Shown here: piece by piece, positions 33,652 through 42,090 of the stretch
Layout: each line of letters starts with the position of its first letter
How positions within the stretch are numbered: position 1 is the first letter of the stretch
Assembly (NCBI GenBank): GCA_963739005.1
Contig: CAVTYQ010000002.1
Span: 1,116,001-1,180,000 of the forward strand
DNA from: DASWJZ01 sp963739005
Lineage (GTDB): Bacteria > Pseudomonadota > Alphaproteobacteria > Rhizobiales > Afifellaceae
Length of the DNA stretch: 64,000 bases
Direction: 5' to 3'
Program-made: the position numbers and the translations under genes
Notes under the pieces: generated by a model
Told to the model about the DNA's origin: nothing
Databases searched by the model: none
What the model saw: only the letters and a program-made list of their open reading frames with translations

Positions 33652-35084
33652 GTCACCCTGACGTAGCCCATCATGCCGGATTCCTGATGCTCGATGATGT
33701 GGCAGTGGAACATCCAGTCGCCGGGATTGTCGGCGACGAATGCCGCCTCGACGCGCTCCTTGGGCCTGATCAGAATCGTATCGGCGTGATGGATCGGTAA
33801 ATCATACTTGTTTGATCTGAGCCACTTGAAGCTGTGGCCGTGGATGTGAATCGGATGCTGGTGCGGCGTCACGTTCTCGAGTTGGAAAACATAGCTTTTG
33901 CCGCGCTCAAGCACGGCGAGCGGCGCCGGGATGCGGCTGTGGTCGCCGGCCGGCCACACCTGCTTGTTGATCGCCCAGAAGGTGCCGGCGGCGCTGCAGA
34001 GCGAACCGAGGAGCGCACCTGACGCCTCCGCTTCCTTGACCGCGTCGGCCGTCGCCGTCGCCGAGAAGACGAACGGGAGCCGCTCGGCATTTTGAAGATC
34101 CGGCTCCGGCATCCGCCCGGCGTGAAGCGGTGCCGGATCGAATGAAGTCTGTCGCCGCAGCGCGCCGCGCCCCGTCAGCCGCGCGAGCGGAACGGGCTCC
34201 GGTGCGAAATAGTCGACCAGCCGCGCCGTCTTGCCGTCGGCGGGTGCGCGGATGACGATGTCGAGGCGCATCGCCGGCCCGAGCCGCCAGCCTTTGAGCG
34301 GCACCGGCGGCAGCGCGATGCCGTCGATAGCGACGATCGCCGCTTCCGCATCCTCGACGCCGATCTCCATGATGCGGGTATTGTCGAGGTTGAGGAGCCG
34401 GAGCCGGCAATCGCCGCCGGCCGGAAGCATGATCTCCGGATTGATCTCGCCGTTGGCGCTTCGAACCGTGCCGAAGGTCCCCGCTTTGCCCGCCCCCTCC
34501 GCCGTGTAGAACGGGAGGAAGCTCCGGCCGTCAACGCGCCAATCGCGGAGCACGATCACCTCGTCGGCATCGTAGGGCTCCGTCTCGTCGCCCCCGACGA
34601 TGAGCACGCCGGCAAGCCCGCGGCCGAGTTGCTCGACCGTGTCGCAGTGCGGATGGAAGAAGAAGGTGCCTGTGTCCGGCGGCACGAAGCTGTAGCGATA
34701 ATTCTCGCCCGGCCAGACCGGCTGCTGCGTGAGATAGGGGACGCCGTCCTGGTCGTTGGCGATCCGCATGCCGTGCCAATGCACCGACGAATGCTCGCCC
34801 TCGCGCGGCAGACGGTTTTGGTAGGCGACCTCCAATCGCTCGCCGAGCTTCAGCCGCACCACCGGCAGCCAGGATTTTTCCGAGAACGTCCAGAGTGGCA
34901 GTGTCGCGCCGTCGAAGCAGGGAAGCGCGGTCGGGCGCTCGGCGGCGACGAGGGCGAGCGCCACCGTGCCGCCTCCGGGCACGGCCGGCGGCGGCAGTTC
35001 GCTCGCATAGGAGCTGCCGACGCGCGGCAGAACCGTCGCGCCGGCAAAAGCGGCGGCGCCGGAAAGAAAGCGACGGCGGTTCAT
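33648..35084 (-). CDS. Multicopper oxidase, Tat-exported, probable ferroxidase-type
   Basis: A 478-residue periplasmic oxidase with a Tat signal (NRRRFLSGAAAFAG, residues 2-15). All four copper-ligand groups are present: HWHG, HPHC, HQHPIHIHGH and HCHIIEHQESGM. The last fixes a type 1 copper site with an axial Met. The length and three-cupredoxin plan fit small laccase/CopA-like enzymes. Placed within an imelysin/di-heme oxidase operon, oxidation of Fe(II) or Cu(I) in the periplasm is the likely task. Its ATGA overlap couples it to the di-heme oxidase. Multicopper oxidases are not the usual member of this locus type. Confidence 0.92.
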   Translation of the reverse strand: MNRRRFLSGAAAFAGATVLPRVGSSYASELPPPAVPGGGTVALALVAAERPTALPCFDGATLPLWTFSEKSWLPVVRLKLGERLEVAYQNRLPREGEHSSVHWHGMRIANDQDGVPYLTQQPVWPGENYRYSFVPPDTGTFFFHPHCDTVEQLGRGLAGVLIVGGDETEPYDADEVIVLRDWRVDGRSFLPFYTAEGAGKAGTFGTVRSANGEINPEIMLPAGGDCRLRLLNLDNTRIMEIGVEDAEAAIVAIDGIALPPVPLKGWRLGPAMRLDIVIRAPADGKTARLVDYFAPEPVPLARLTGRGALRRQTSFDPAPLHAGRMPEPDLQNAERLPFVFSATATADAVKEAEASGALLGSLCSAAGTFWAINKQVWPAGDHSRIPAPLAVLERGKSYVFQLENVTPHQHPIHIHGHSFKWLRSNKYDLPIHHADTILIRPKERVEAAFVADNPGDWMFHCHIIEHQESGMMGYVRVT

Positions 35085-35103
35085 GCCGTCGAACGGGGTG
35101 TCG

Positions 35104-36405
35104 TCACTGCATCACCGCTGACGGGTTATCGAGGCTGTCGGAGCCTTCGACCTCGACGGTGAGGCCGAGCGCCGAGACCACGCCCTCGACGGCGCGCGCC
35201 TGCGCGACGAGCGCGTCGACCACGTCCTCGATGATCTTGTTCCCCTCCGGATTGTCGGCGGCGATCATCTGGTCGTAGACCATCCGGCCGGAATCGGCGG
35301 TGTCCTTCATGACCTGCATCTTGGCATGCGTCGCCGCGAAGGCTTCGTCGGTACGGGTCGCCGCCTCCGGCGCCTTCGCCGCAGCGTAGGCGCGGATCGA
35401 CGGGCCCTCGACCAGCGAGCCGTCGGTGCGCTTGTAGCTGCCGTTCCAGATCGCGGTCATGCCGACCTCGTCATAGTAGTGGCTGTTGTGGGTGTTGTCG
35501 GAGAAGCAGTCGTGCTCCTCTTCGGGATCGTGCAGGATCAGCCCGAGCTTAATCCGCTCGCCCGCAAGCTCGCCGTAGGAGAGCGAGCCGAGTCCGGTCA
35601 GTATCGTGGAAAGGCCGCCGTCCGGGCCCTTCGCCGCAAGCTCTTTGCGCGCCGGGCCGCCCTTCCGCCAGTCGCCAACCATCTCCTGAAGATCGGAGAC
35701 GAGAAGCTCGGTCGCGGCCTTCAGATAGTCGCCGCGGCGGTCGCAGTTCCCGTGCGTGCAGGCGGTCGCGGAATAGTCGGTCGCGGGCCGCTCGCCGGCG
35801 CCCGGACCGGTGCCGTGCAGGTCCTGCCCCCAGAGCAGGAATTCGATGGCGTGATAGCCGGTGGCGACGTTGGCCTCGACGCCGAGCGCCTCCTGCAGCG
35901 TGCCGGAAAGGAGCTCCGGCGTGATCTTGCTCGCATCGACGATTTCCGCGCCGATCCGCAGTCTTGGGTTGGCGATGACGTTCGCCGTGTAGAGCGGGTT
36001 CTCGTCGCTGGCGTTGCCGTAGAGGTCAGTGTCGACGTAGTCGATCAGCCCCTCGTCGAGCGGCCAGGAGTTCACTCTCCCCTCCCAATCGTCGACGATG
36101 GCGTTGCCGAATCGAAAGCCCTCGCTCTGCATGTAAGGGACACGGGCCGCCTTCCACGCCTCCCTCGCGGTGGCGAGCGTAGCGTCAGTCGGATTGGCGA
36201 GGAAGGCGTCGACCGCGACCTGAAGACCTTTCGCCCCGGCGAGCGCGTCCGAGTAAGTCGCGAGCGCGATGTCACCGTAGGTCGCGAGGATCGCATCGGG
36301 TTCCGGCGTCTTGGCGCGCGCGTCCGAGACCATCGTCAAGACGATCGCGGCGCCGGAGAGCGAAAGCGCGCCGGCGAAGGAAGGAAGATGGCGGATCGGT
36401 CGCAT
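35104..36405 (-). CDS. Imelysin family iron-regulated protein (first copy)
   Basis: A 433-residue periplasmic protein with a signal peptide (about 1-31, ending DARA). The central motif GYHAIEFLLWGQDLHGTGPG contains the GxHxxE of imelysins. Other blocks are AREAWKAARVPYMQSEGFRFGN, DEGLIDYVDTDLYGN, GSLSYGELAGERIKLGLILHDPEEEHDCFSDNTHN. It is the longer, more canonical imelysin of the locus and precedes the multicopper oxidase by 19 bp. Homologues bind or handle iron outside the inner membrane. Confidence 0.93.
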   Translation of the reverse strand: MRPIRHLPSFAGALSLSGAAIVLTMVSDARAKTPEPDAILATYGDIALATYSDALAGAKGLQVAVDAFLANPTDATLATAREAWKAARVPYMQSEGFRFGNAIVDDWEGRVNSWPLDEGLIDYVDTDLYGNASDENPLYTANVIANPRLRIGAEIVDASKITPELLSGTLQEALGVEANVATGYHAIEFLLWGQDLHGTGPGAGERPATDYSATACTHGNCDRRGDYLKAATELLVSDLQEMVGDWRKGGPARKELAAKGPDGGLSTILTGLGSLSYGELAGERIKLGLILHDPEEEHDCFSDNTHNSHYYDEVGMTAIWNGSYKRTDGSLVEGPSIRAYAAAKAPEAATRTDEAFAATHAKMQVMKDTADSGRMVYDQMIAADNPEGNKIIEDVVDALVAQARAVEGVVSALGLTVEVEGSDSLDNPSAVMQ

Positions 36406-36455
36406 GTCTCAGTCCTTGTTGGATGGAGCGATAGCTAGTCTCTGGAGGCAACGAT

Positions 36456-36974
36456 TCAGTGAAGCAGCGCGCGAAGGGGCCGGCCGGCGATCTCGTCGAT
36501 GACGCCGCGCGGCACCGGCATCAGCATCATGTCGCTGTCGCGCATCGCTTCCGCATAAGCCAGCGCCGGCAGCATCGCCTCCTCGTGCCCGTCGGGATCG
36601 AGGAGGTGGCGCATGGCGGCGGAGAGGCAATCGAGATCGCGGTTCTGGCTCGCCGACACGATCGCAAGCGCGAAGCACTCCTGACGGCAGATATGCCGGC
36701 AGCCGCCGGGGAAGCAGGAGAGCGGGCAGGCCGACCAGTCGCGCACGATTCTGACGAACCGCGCCAGGCTGTCGACGACGACGCGCGCATCGCGGGGCCC
36801 AAGCGCCGCGGCGTGCAAGTTCCACGCCTCCTCCCAGTGGCCGAGATCGCCCGTCGCGTAGCCGGCGAGCCAGCGGCGGAAGCCTTCGAGCAACAACCGT
36901 TCCGGCAGCCGGTCGAAGAGCGCGACAGAGCTTCCGGACGGCGTGGCGCTCGCCACCGGCGCCTCGCTCAGCAT
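36456..36974 (-). CDS. Cys-rich protein of unknown function at head of iron operon
   Basis: A 172-residue protein I do not recognise as a named family. It has no signal peptide or membrane helix, so it should be cytoplasmic. A compact cysteine cluster, Cys83-x3-Cys87-x4-Cys92-x3-Cys96-x3-Cys100, with Cys116 beyond, could bind an Fe-S cluster or a metal. The rest looks helical. It lies 50 bp upstream of the first imelysin in the same direction and downstream of an Irr-type box, so it is probably the first gene of the iron operon and might sense or store iron. Confidence 0.75.
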   Translation of the reverse strand: MLSEAPVASATPSGSSVALFDRLPERLLLEGFRRWLAGYATGDLGHWEEAWNLHAAALGPRDARVVVDSLARFVRIVRDWSACPLSCFPGGCRHICRQECFALAIVSASQNRDLDCLSAAMRHLLDPDGHEEAMLPALAYAEAMRDSDMMLMPVPRGVIDEIAGRPLRALLH

Positions 36975-37120
36975 GGCGCCGGGCCGCGCGGGCGGCCGTC
37001 CGAGATATTGAGAGAACGCGAAACGGAGATAGCCGCGCCAGGGCGCGAGGAGGAATTGGAGACAGCCACGAAGTCCTCCAAGCGAAAGGGTTCAAGGCCC
37101 AGACGACCGGGGATTAATTC

Positions 37121-37158
37121 AGACTTTAATAGTCTTGATAGCTAAGTAGCTGTCAAGA
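37121..37158. promoter_or_regulatory. Overlapping dyads upstream of iron operon
   Basis: 37121-37135 reads AGACTTTAATAGTCT, a dyad with 5-bp arms. 37133-37158 has arms TCTTGA-x-AGCT and AGCT-x-TCAAGA around the centre AAGT, nearly perfect over 26 bp. They lie between the Irr-like box and the first gene and could be operators or form a 5' leader hairpin. Confidence 0.45.
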
Positions 37159-37165
37159 ATTATGT

Positions 37166-37182
37166 TTTGGAACGATTCTAGG
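37166..37182 (-). promoter_or_regulatory. Iron control element (Irr box) candidate
   Basis: The sequence TTTGGAACGATTCTAGG matches the published Irr consensus TTTRGAAYNRTTCYAAA at 15 of 17 positions; only the last two differ. It stands about 190 bp upstream of the first gene of the imelysin/multicopper-oxidase operon. No irr gene is in the window. Confidence 0.65.
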
Positions 37183-37430
37183 GAGACGCCCGGCCTTATG
37201 AAGCAACAGCCCCGCGGAGGGAGTTAGGGCGGCCAGTGGCCGACGACCGCCCCGCAAGAGCGCACTCAAAACCAGCTTCGCTCCCACGCGCGAAATCTAC
37301 GCAGGAAATTGTGACATTGGTGAGAGAGGGTCCGGTGTAGGGGGGCCGCGGGCGCTGGCGGAGAGCCAAGGCCGCGATTCCTCGCCGGCGATATCCACGG
37401 GCGTCGCTGGCGCAGATTCACCGGAGGCCC

Positions 37431-37464
37431 AAAAACAAAAGGGCGACCAATCGCTTGGTCGCCC
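37431..37464 (-). terminator. Rho-independent terminator (minus strand)
   Basis: A perfect 10-bp stem, GGGCGACCAA and TTGGTCGCCC with a 4-nt loop, is followed on the minus strand by TTTTGTTTTT. It ends transcription coming from the GYD gene or from an unseen RNA; the GYD stop is about 150 nt upstream. Confidence 0.8.
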
Positions 37465-37614
37465 CCCTGCGGTTTACCTCTTAAGTCTGAGGCGGCGGGT
37501 TTCTACACCGAGGTTGTGTCGCTGACTAGTCACGGATCGGTGTGGCGGAGACTCCGCACCGGCAACGCCAGCCCGCTGCTTCGTCCTTCGCGGAGCACCG
37601 CCGGCACCGCCGGT

Positions 37615-37908
37615 TTACGGCAGCGAGCCGATGATCTTGCGATAGTCCGCCTCGGGGAACGCCTTGATCGTCTTGGTGTGCAGCGTGCCGGTCATGCCGA
37701 GCTGCAATGTGAAGCGCGCGGCGGCCTCATCGTCCGGCGCCTCGTAGATTGCGACCATGTCGTATTCGCCCATGGTCATGTAGAAGGCCTTCATCGCGCC
37801 GCCCTCGGCCTTGATCAGCTTCTTCGCCTTGTCGAGCCGCTTCGGCGAATCCTTGACGGCCTTGATGCCGGCCTCCGCCCAGTTCCCCAGCATGATGTAT
37901 GTCGCCAT
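37615..37908 (-). CDS. GYD domain protein
   Basis: A 97-residue protein of the GYD family, small alpha/beta-barrel-like proteins of unknown function. The opening TYIMLGNWAEAGIKAVKDSPKRLDKAKKL and the middle FYMTMGEYDMVAIYEAPDDEAAARF are the family signature; the family name comes from the G-Y/E-Y-D motif, seen here as GEYD. No signal peptide or membrane segment is present. A terminator lies 150 nt downstream. Its neighbour, 118 bp upstream in the same direction, is an oxidoreductase, with no evident link. Confidence 0.88.
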   Translation of the reverse strand: MATYIMLGNWAEAGIKAVKDSPKRLDKAKKLIKAEGGAMKAFYMTMGEYDMVAIYEAPDDEAAARFTLQLGMTGTLHTKTIKAFPEADYRKIIGSLP

Positions 37909-38026
37909 GATGTTCTCCCCTGTCGCTGCGTTGTCTATTCTCGATCACCGGCTAAAGCACTTGCGGCTCGATGGATATCGGGCCGCGCCAGAGAGCTGCC
38001 GGCGGATCGCGTCTTGGCACTGCCCC

Positions 38027-39034
38027 TCATAGCCCCGTATCGACCCACTTCCCCGTCTTCTCGGATTTGAACACCGCGTCGATGATCTGCATGTTCTTGA
38101 TGCCGTCCTCGACGCCATAGGGAAACTCGCTCTCGCCGAGCACGGCTAGAGCGAAGGCGTCCGCCTCCTCGGCGTACTGGTCGACGACGCGCGTCTTGAT
38201 CGGCTTGGAAGACCCGCCGCCGAGCTTCGAGCCGTTGTCGAGGATGATGGTCATCGGCTCCCAGGGCGTCGCGTTAAAGGGGATCAGGATCTCGATCCGC
38301 CCCTTGGTCCCGCCGAACGTCACGCGCTGATGGCCGCCAAGCTGCGTCGCGACGATGAAGGAGAGCACGCGCCCCTCGCCGAAATCGGCGATGACGGTGG
38401 AGAGCCGGTCGGTCTTGAAGGTCGGGTCGCGGTCGACCAGCGCGACGACGCGCTTCGGCTCCGCCTCGAAGGTGAAGCGGCCGGAGACGATGCCGTAGCA
38501 GCCGATGTCGAGCATGGCGCCGCCGCCGGTCTCCGGGATGTTGCGGATGTTCTTCGGGTCGCGGTTGTCATAGCTGAAGAACACCTGCACGGCCTTCAAC
38601 TCGCCGATCCTGCCCGAGCGGATCAGCTCGCGCGCCTTCAGCCACTGCGGATGGTGGCGCACCATGAAGGCTTCCATGACGTGGTACTTGCCGACGACCT
38701 TCTTGAGCCGCGCCGCGTCCTTCGCGTTCATGCCGAGCGGCTTCTCGCAAAGCACGTGCTTGCCGGCCTTCAAGGCGGCGATGGTCCAGTCGACGTGCAG
38801 ATTGTTCGGCATCGGATTGTAGATCGCGTCGATGTCGGGATCGGCGAGAAGCGCCTCGTAGGAGCCGTAGGCCTTCGGAATGCCGAGCGCCTTCGCCGCC
38901 GCCTTGGCGCGCGAAAGATCGCGCGAGGCGATGGCGTCGAGCGTGCCGCGCTTCGAGCGCTGTATGCCGGGGAGGACCTTCTTGGTGCCGATCAGCGCCG
39001 TCGAGATGACGCCCCAGCGGATTTTCTTCGCCAC
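38027..39034 (-). CDS. Gfo/Idh/MocA family NAD(P)-dependent oxidoreductase
   Basis: A 335-residue enzyme with an N-terminal Rossmann domain (IRWGVISTALIGTKKVLPGI) and the conserved EKP motif in GKHVLCEKPLGMN, which holds the catalytic Lys. The C-terminal alpha/beta domain starts near 125 (VMEAFMVRHHPQWLKARELIRSGRIGELKAVQ) and GGGAMLDIGCYGI follows. Substrates in this family are sugars, inositols or biliverdin-like compounds; none can be named here. The GTG at 39034 is chosen because GGAG lies 6 nt upstream; a TTG at 39049 is in frame. Confidence 0.9.
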   Translation of the reverse strand: MAKKIRWGVISTALIGTKKVLPGIQRSKRGTLDAIASRDLSRAKAAAKALGIPKAYGSYEALLADPDIDAIYNPMPNNLHVDWTIAALKAGKHVLCEKPLGMNAKDAARLKKVVGKYHVMEAFMVRHHPQWLKARELIRSGRIGELKAVQVFFSYDNRDPKNIRNIPETGGGAMLDIGCYGIVSGRFTFEAEPKRVVALVDRDPTFKTDRLSTVIADFGEGRVLSFIVATQLGGHQRVTFGGTKGRIEILIPFNATPWEPMTIILDNGSKLGGGSSKPIKTRVVDQYAEEADAFALAVLGESEFPYGVEDGIKNMQIIDAVFKSEKTGKWVDTGL

Positions 39035-39107
39035 GTTCTTCTCCAGCAATTGTGTGATGCAGATTGAGCCGCGCTGCGCGGGCTTGTCGTCCCGTGCTGT
39101 TTTCGCC

Positions 39108-40656
39108 TCAGCGGCGGCGTTTGTCGACCCGCTGCGCGCGCCCCGTCGCGGTCAGGAAGAAATCGTAGGCGCCGAGTGCGACCGCGAAAATCGATACCAC
39201 GACGAGGCCCGGCGCTGGCACGAACCAGATGATGGTGCCGATGCTGAGCGCGAAAGCGACGAGCGCCAGCGGCGCGACGACCCAGTCAAGTCCTCTCATG
39301 CCGCCGCCATCCCCAAGCTCGAATTCGCCCTGCACGGTGCGGGCCAGCCAGCGCGCCGTGCGAAGCAGGCGCGCATCGTCGCCGCGTCGCCCGACGAGTT
39401 GCACGCCGACCGGCAGCCCGTTCGGGCCCTGAAGCAGCGGCAGCGTCACGGCGGGCACGCCGCAGAGCGTCCACAGGGCATTGAAGATCGGATCGCCGGT
39501 CGTGTCGATCGCCGGCGCCTCGCCCGGCGCGGCCGGCGTCACGATCGCGTCGAACTTGTCGAAGAGCGGCTCGAGCCCGGAGGAAAGCGACTTCTGCCAG
39601 TCGAGCGCGGTCAGGTAATCGACCGCGGGAATATTGAGCCCGTCGTCGATCGCGCCGCGCATATATTCGCTGAGCTGCTCCGCGCCCTTCTCCCGATAGC
39701 TGCGATAGTGGCGCGCGATGCCGACCAATTGGATGGTGCGGATCGCGCTGGTCGCATGCGAAAAGAGCGGCGGCAGCGCCACCTCCTCGCAACCCTTTCC
39801 GAGCGTCTCGACGAGCTCGCCGAAGCCCTCCTTCGTAGAGGGCTCCGCTGAATCCCAAAACGGCGTCTTCACAAAGGCGAGCGCCGGCGTCACCGGCGGC
39901 TTGGTGAGCGCCGTCTCAAGCAGCCGCAGCGGCGGCAGCTGCAGCGAGTCAGGATCCGTCGAACTGAACCCAGCGAGCACGTCGACGATGAGAGCGGCAT
40001 CCTCCACGGTGCGCGCGAAGACGCCGATCGTATCGAGCGGCGTCGCCTGCGGAAGGACGCCGCGGCGCGGGATCAGGCCGAACGTGGGCTTGAACCCGAC
40101 GATGCCGCAGAAGGAGGCGGGGCGGATCACCGACCCACCCGTCTGCGTGCCGACCGCGAGCGGCACCATCCCGGCGGCCACCGCGGCGGCCGAGCCGGAC
40201 GACGAACCGCCGGGCGTGCGCGTGGCGTCGAGCGGGTTCCGCGTCCCGCGCGGATGCATGGAAGCGAGCTCGGTGGAGACCGTCTTCCCCATGATGACGG
40301 CGCCCGCGTGGCGGAGGCGCCGGACGACCGTCGAGTCGAGGTTCGGTACGCCGACCGGTGTCGATCGGCGTGCCGTTCTCAGTCGGCATGTCCTTGGTGT
40401 CGATGATGTCCTTGAGCCCGACCGGCAGCCCGTTCAGCGCGCCGGCCGCACGGCCGGTGCCGCGCGCGCGATCCGCCACTTCCGCCTGCATCTTCACGTG
40501 GTCGTGGTCGAGGAAGGCCCACGCGCCGACTTCGGGCTCGCGCTCTTCGATCCGCGCGAGGCATGCGGCCGCGACCTCGACGGCGCGCAACTCGCCGCGC
40601 GCGATGCGGTCGCGAAGCTCGACCGCCGTCAGCTGAACGATGTCGGAATTCCGCAT
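39108..40656 (-). pseudogene. Amidase (AS family) with C-terminal membrane tail, frameshifted
   Basis: Two overlapping frames together give one amidase-signature enzyme. The upstream frame (from ATG 40656) encodes residues 1-99 ending ENGTPID, including the catalytic Lys in GLPVGLKDIIDTKD. The downstream frame resumes with VPNLDSTVVRRLRHAGAVIMGKTV and contains the Ser cluster TPGGSSSGSAAAVAAG. One extra base at about 40346-40362 explains the break. After the amidase core ends (ARTVQGEF) the frame continues into a 60-residue tail with two membrane helices, unusual for this family. It lies 12 bp downstream of dctM. It may be a true pseudogene or a sequence error. Confidence 0.85.
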
Positions 40657-40668
40657 GCGCGCGAGACC

Positions 40669-42090
40669 TCAGCGGCCGTAGATCAGCGTCGGCAGATACG
40701 ACGATATCGCCGGGAACAGATAGACCAAGATCATCGCCAGGAACACCATCCCCAGGAACGGGAAGCAGCCGCGGAATATCTGCACGAGCTGCACGTGCGG
40801 CGGCGCGATGCCCTTCAGATAGTAGGCCGACATGGCCATCGGCGGTGTCAGGAACGAGGTCTGCAGGTTGAGCGCGACCAGGATGCCGAAGAACAGAGGG
40901 TCGATGCCGAAATGCGGCAAAAGCGGCAGGAAGATCGGCACGAAGATGATGATGATCTCCGACCACTCGAGCGGCCAGCCGAGCAGGAAGATGATCACCT
41001 GCGCCAGGATCAGGAAAATGACCGGCGGGATGTTGAGGCCGGTGACGAACTCGGTGATGACCTGCTCGCCGCCGAGATAGGCGAACACCGACGAGAAGGT
41101 CCACGAGCCGACGAAGAGCCAGCAGACCATCGCCGTCGTCCGGACGGTGAGATAGACCGATTCCCGCAATCGCTGCCAAGTCAGCGAGCGATAGGCGACC
41201 GCGAGCGCCAGTCCGCCCAGCGCGCCGACCGCCGCCGCCTCCGAGGGTGTCGCCAAGCCGAAGAGGATCGAGCCGAGCACCGCCAGGATGAGGATGGCGA
41301 GCGGCAAGAATGACGTCAGCAGCATGACGATCAGTCGGCTGGTGGTGACGTTTTCTATCTCGTCGTCGCGCGGCTTCGGCGCGATTGACGGCTGCAGCCA
41401 GGCGCGGCCGATGATGTAGACCAGATAGAGTCCGGCGAGGAGGAAGCCCGGAAGCAGCGCGCCCGCATAAAGCTGCACGATCGAGACGCCCGACGCCGCG
41501 GCGTAGACGATGAGCATGATCGAGGGCGGGATCAGGATGCCGAGCGTGCCGCCGGCGCAGACGACGCCCGACGCAAAGCTCACGTCGTAGCGCGCCTTCA
41601 GCATCGCGGGAAAAGCCAGCAGCCCCATCAGCGTCACCACGGCGCCGACGATGCCGGTGGCGGTGGCGAAGAGCGCGCAGGTGACGAGCGCGGCGACCGC
41701 CATCGCGCCGGGCAGCCGCCGCGCCGCGATGAAGAGCGTCGAGAACAGCCGGTCGACGATGTTGGCGCGCTCCACGATGTAGCCCATGAACAGGAAGAGC
41801 GGCACCGCGGTCAGCACGTCGTTGGCCATGACCGAATAGGTCTGGTTCACGAAGAGATCGAAGATGCGGTTGTTGAAGAAGCCCGCGAGCCAGGTCTGCG
41901 TCAGCGTGAACGGATCGGCGCCGGCGCTGACCGCGTGCTCGTAGGAACGCCACATCCGGTCGGCGTCGAAATAGGCGTAGTAGCCGAAGAAAATCCCCAT
42001 CGCCATCAGCGTGAAGGCGATCGGAAAGCCGAGCAGAATGATGAAGATGAAGACGCCGAGCATGAGCAGGGCGACCTGCGGGTCGGTCAT
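40669..42090 (-). CDS. dctM: TRAP transporter large permease (DctM)
   Basis: A 473-residue membrane protein with about 12 helices, the ion-coupled subunit of a tripartite TRAP carrier. Signature segments are ANDVLTAVPLFLFMGYIVERANI, ATATGIVGAVVTLMGLLAFPAML, CAGGTLGILIPPSIMLIVYA and LQTSFLTPPMAMSAYYLKG. The ATG at 42090 overlaps the dctQ stop (ATGA); longer in-frame extensions run inside dctQ and are not real. The amidase follows 12 bp downstream, so substrate import and an amide hydrolase were in one operon. Confidence 0.95.
   Translation of the reverse strand: MTDPQVALLMLGVFIFIILLGFPIAFTLMAMGIFFGYYAYFDADRMWRSYEHAVSAGADPFTLTQTWLAGFFNNRIFDLFVNQTYSVMANDVLTAVPLFLFMGYIVERANIVDRLFSTLFIAARRLPGAMAVAALVTCALFATATGIVGAVVTLMGLLAFPAMLKARYDVSFASGVVCAGGTLGILIPPSIMLIVYAAASGVSIVQLYAGALLPGFLLAGLYLVYIIGRAWLQPSIAPKPRDDEIENVTTSRLIVMLLTSFLPLAILILAVLGSILFGLATPSEAAAVGALGGLALAVAYRSLTWQRLRESVYLTVRTTAMVCWLFVGSWTFSSVFAYLGGEQVITEFVTGLNIPPVIFLILAQVIIFLLGWPLEWSEIIIIFVPIFLPLLPHFGIDPLFFGILVALNLQTSFLTPPMAMSAYYLKGIAPPHVQLVQIFRGCFPFLGMVFLAMILVYLFPAISSYLPTLIYGR

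Larger units (their letters stand above)
36975..37614. other. 640-bp intergenic region with regulatory repeats and no gene
   Basis: I find no credible protein gene here. It holds two overlapping dyads and an iron control element at its left side, and a minus-strand terminator near 37431-37464. The middle (about 37183-37430) shows nothing recognisable. Confidence 0.6.

Noticed and set aside
36975..37614. tRNA, riboswitch or phage attachment site in the longest intergenic gap
   Set aside because: No cloverleaf, no T-loop GTTCGA sequence and no direct repeats were found; only dyads, an Irr-like box and a terminator.
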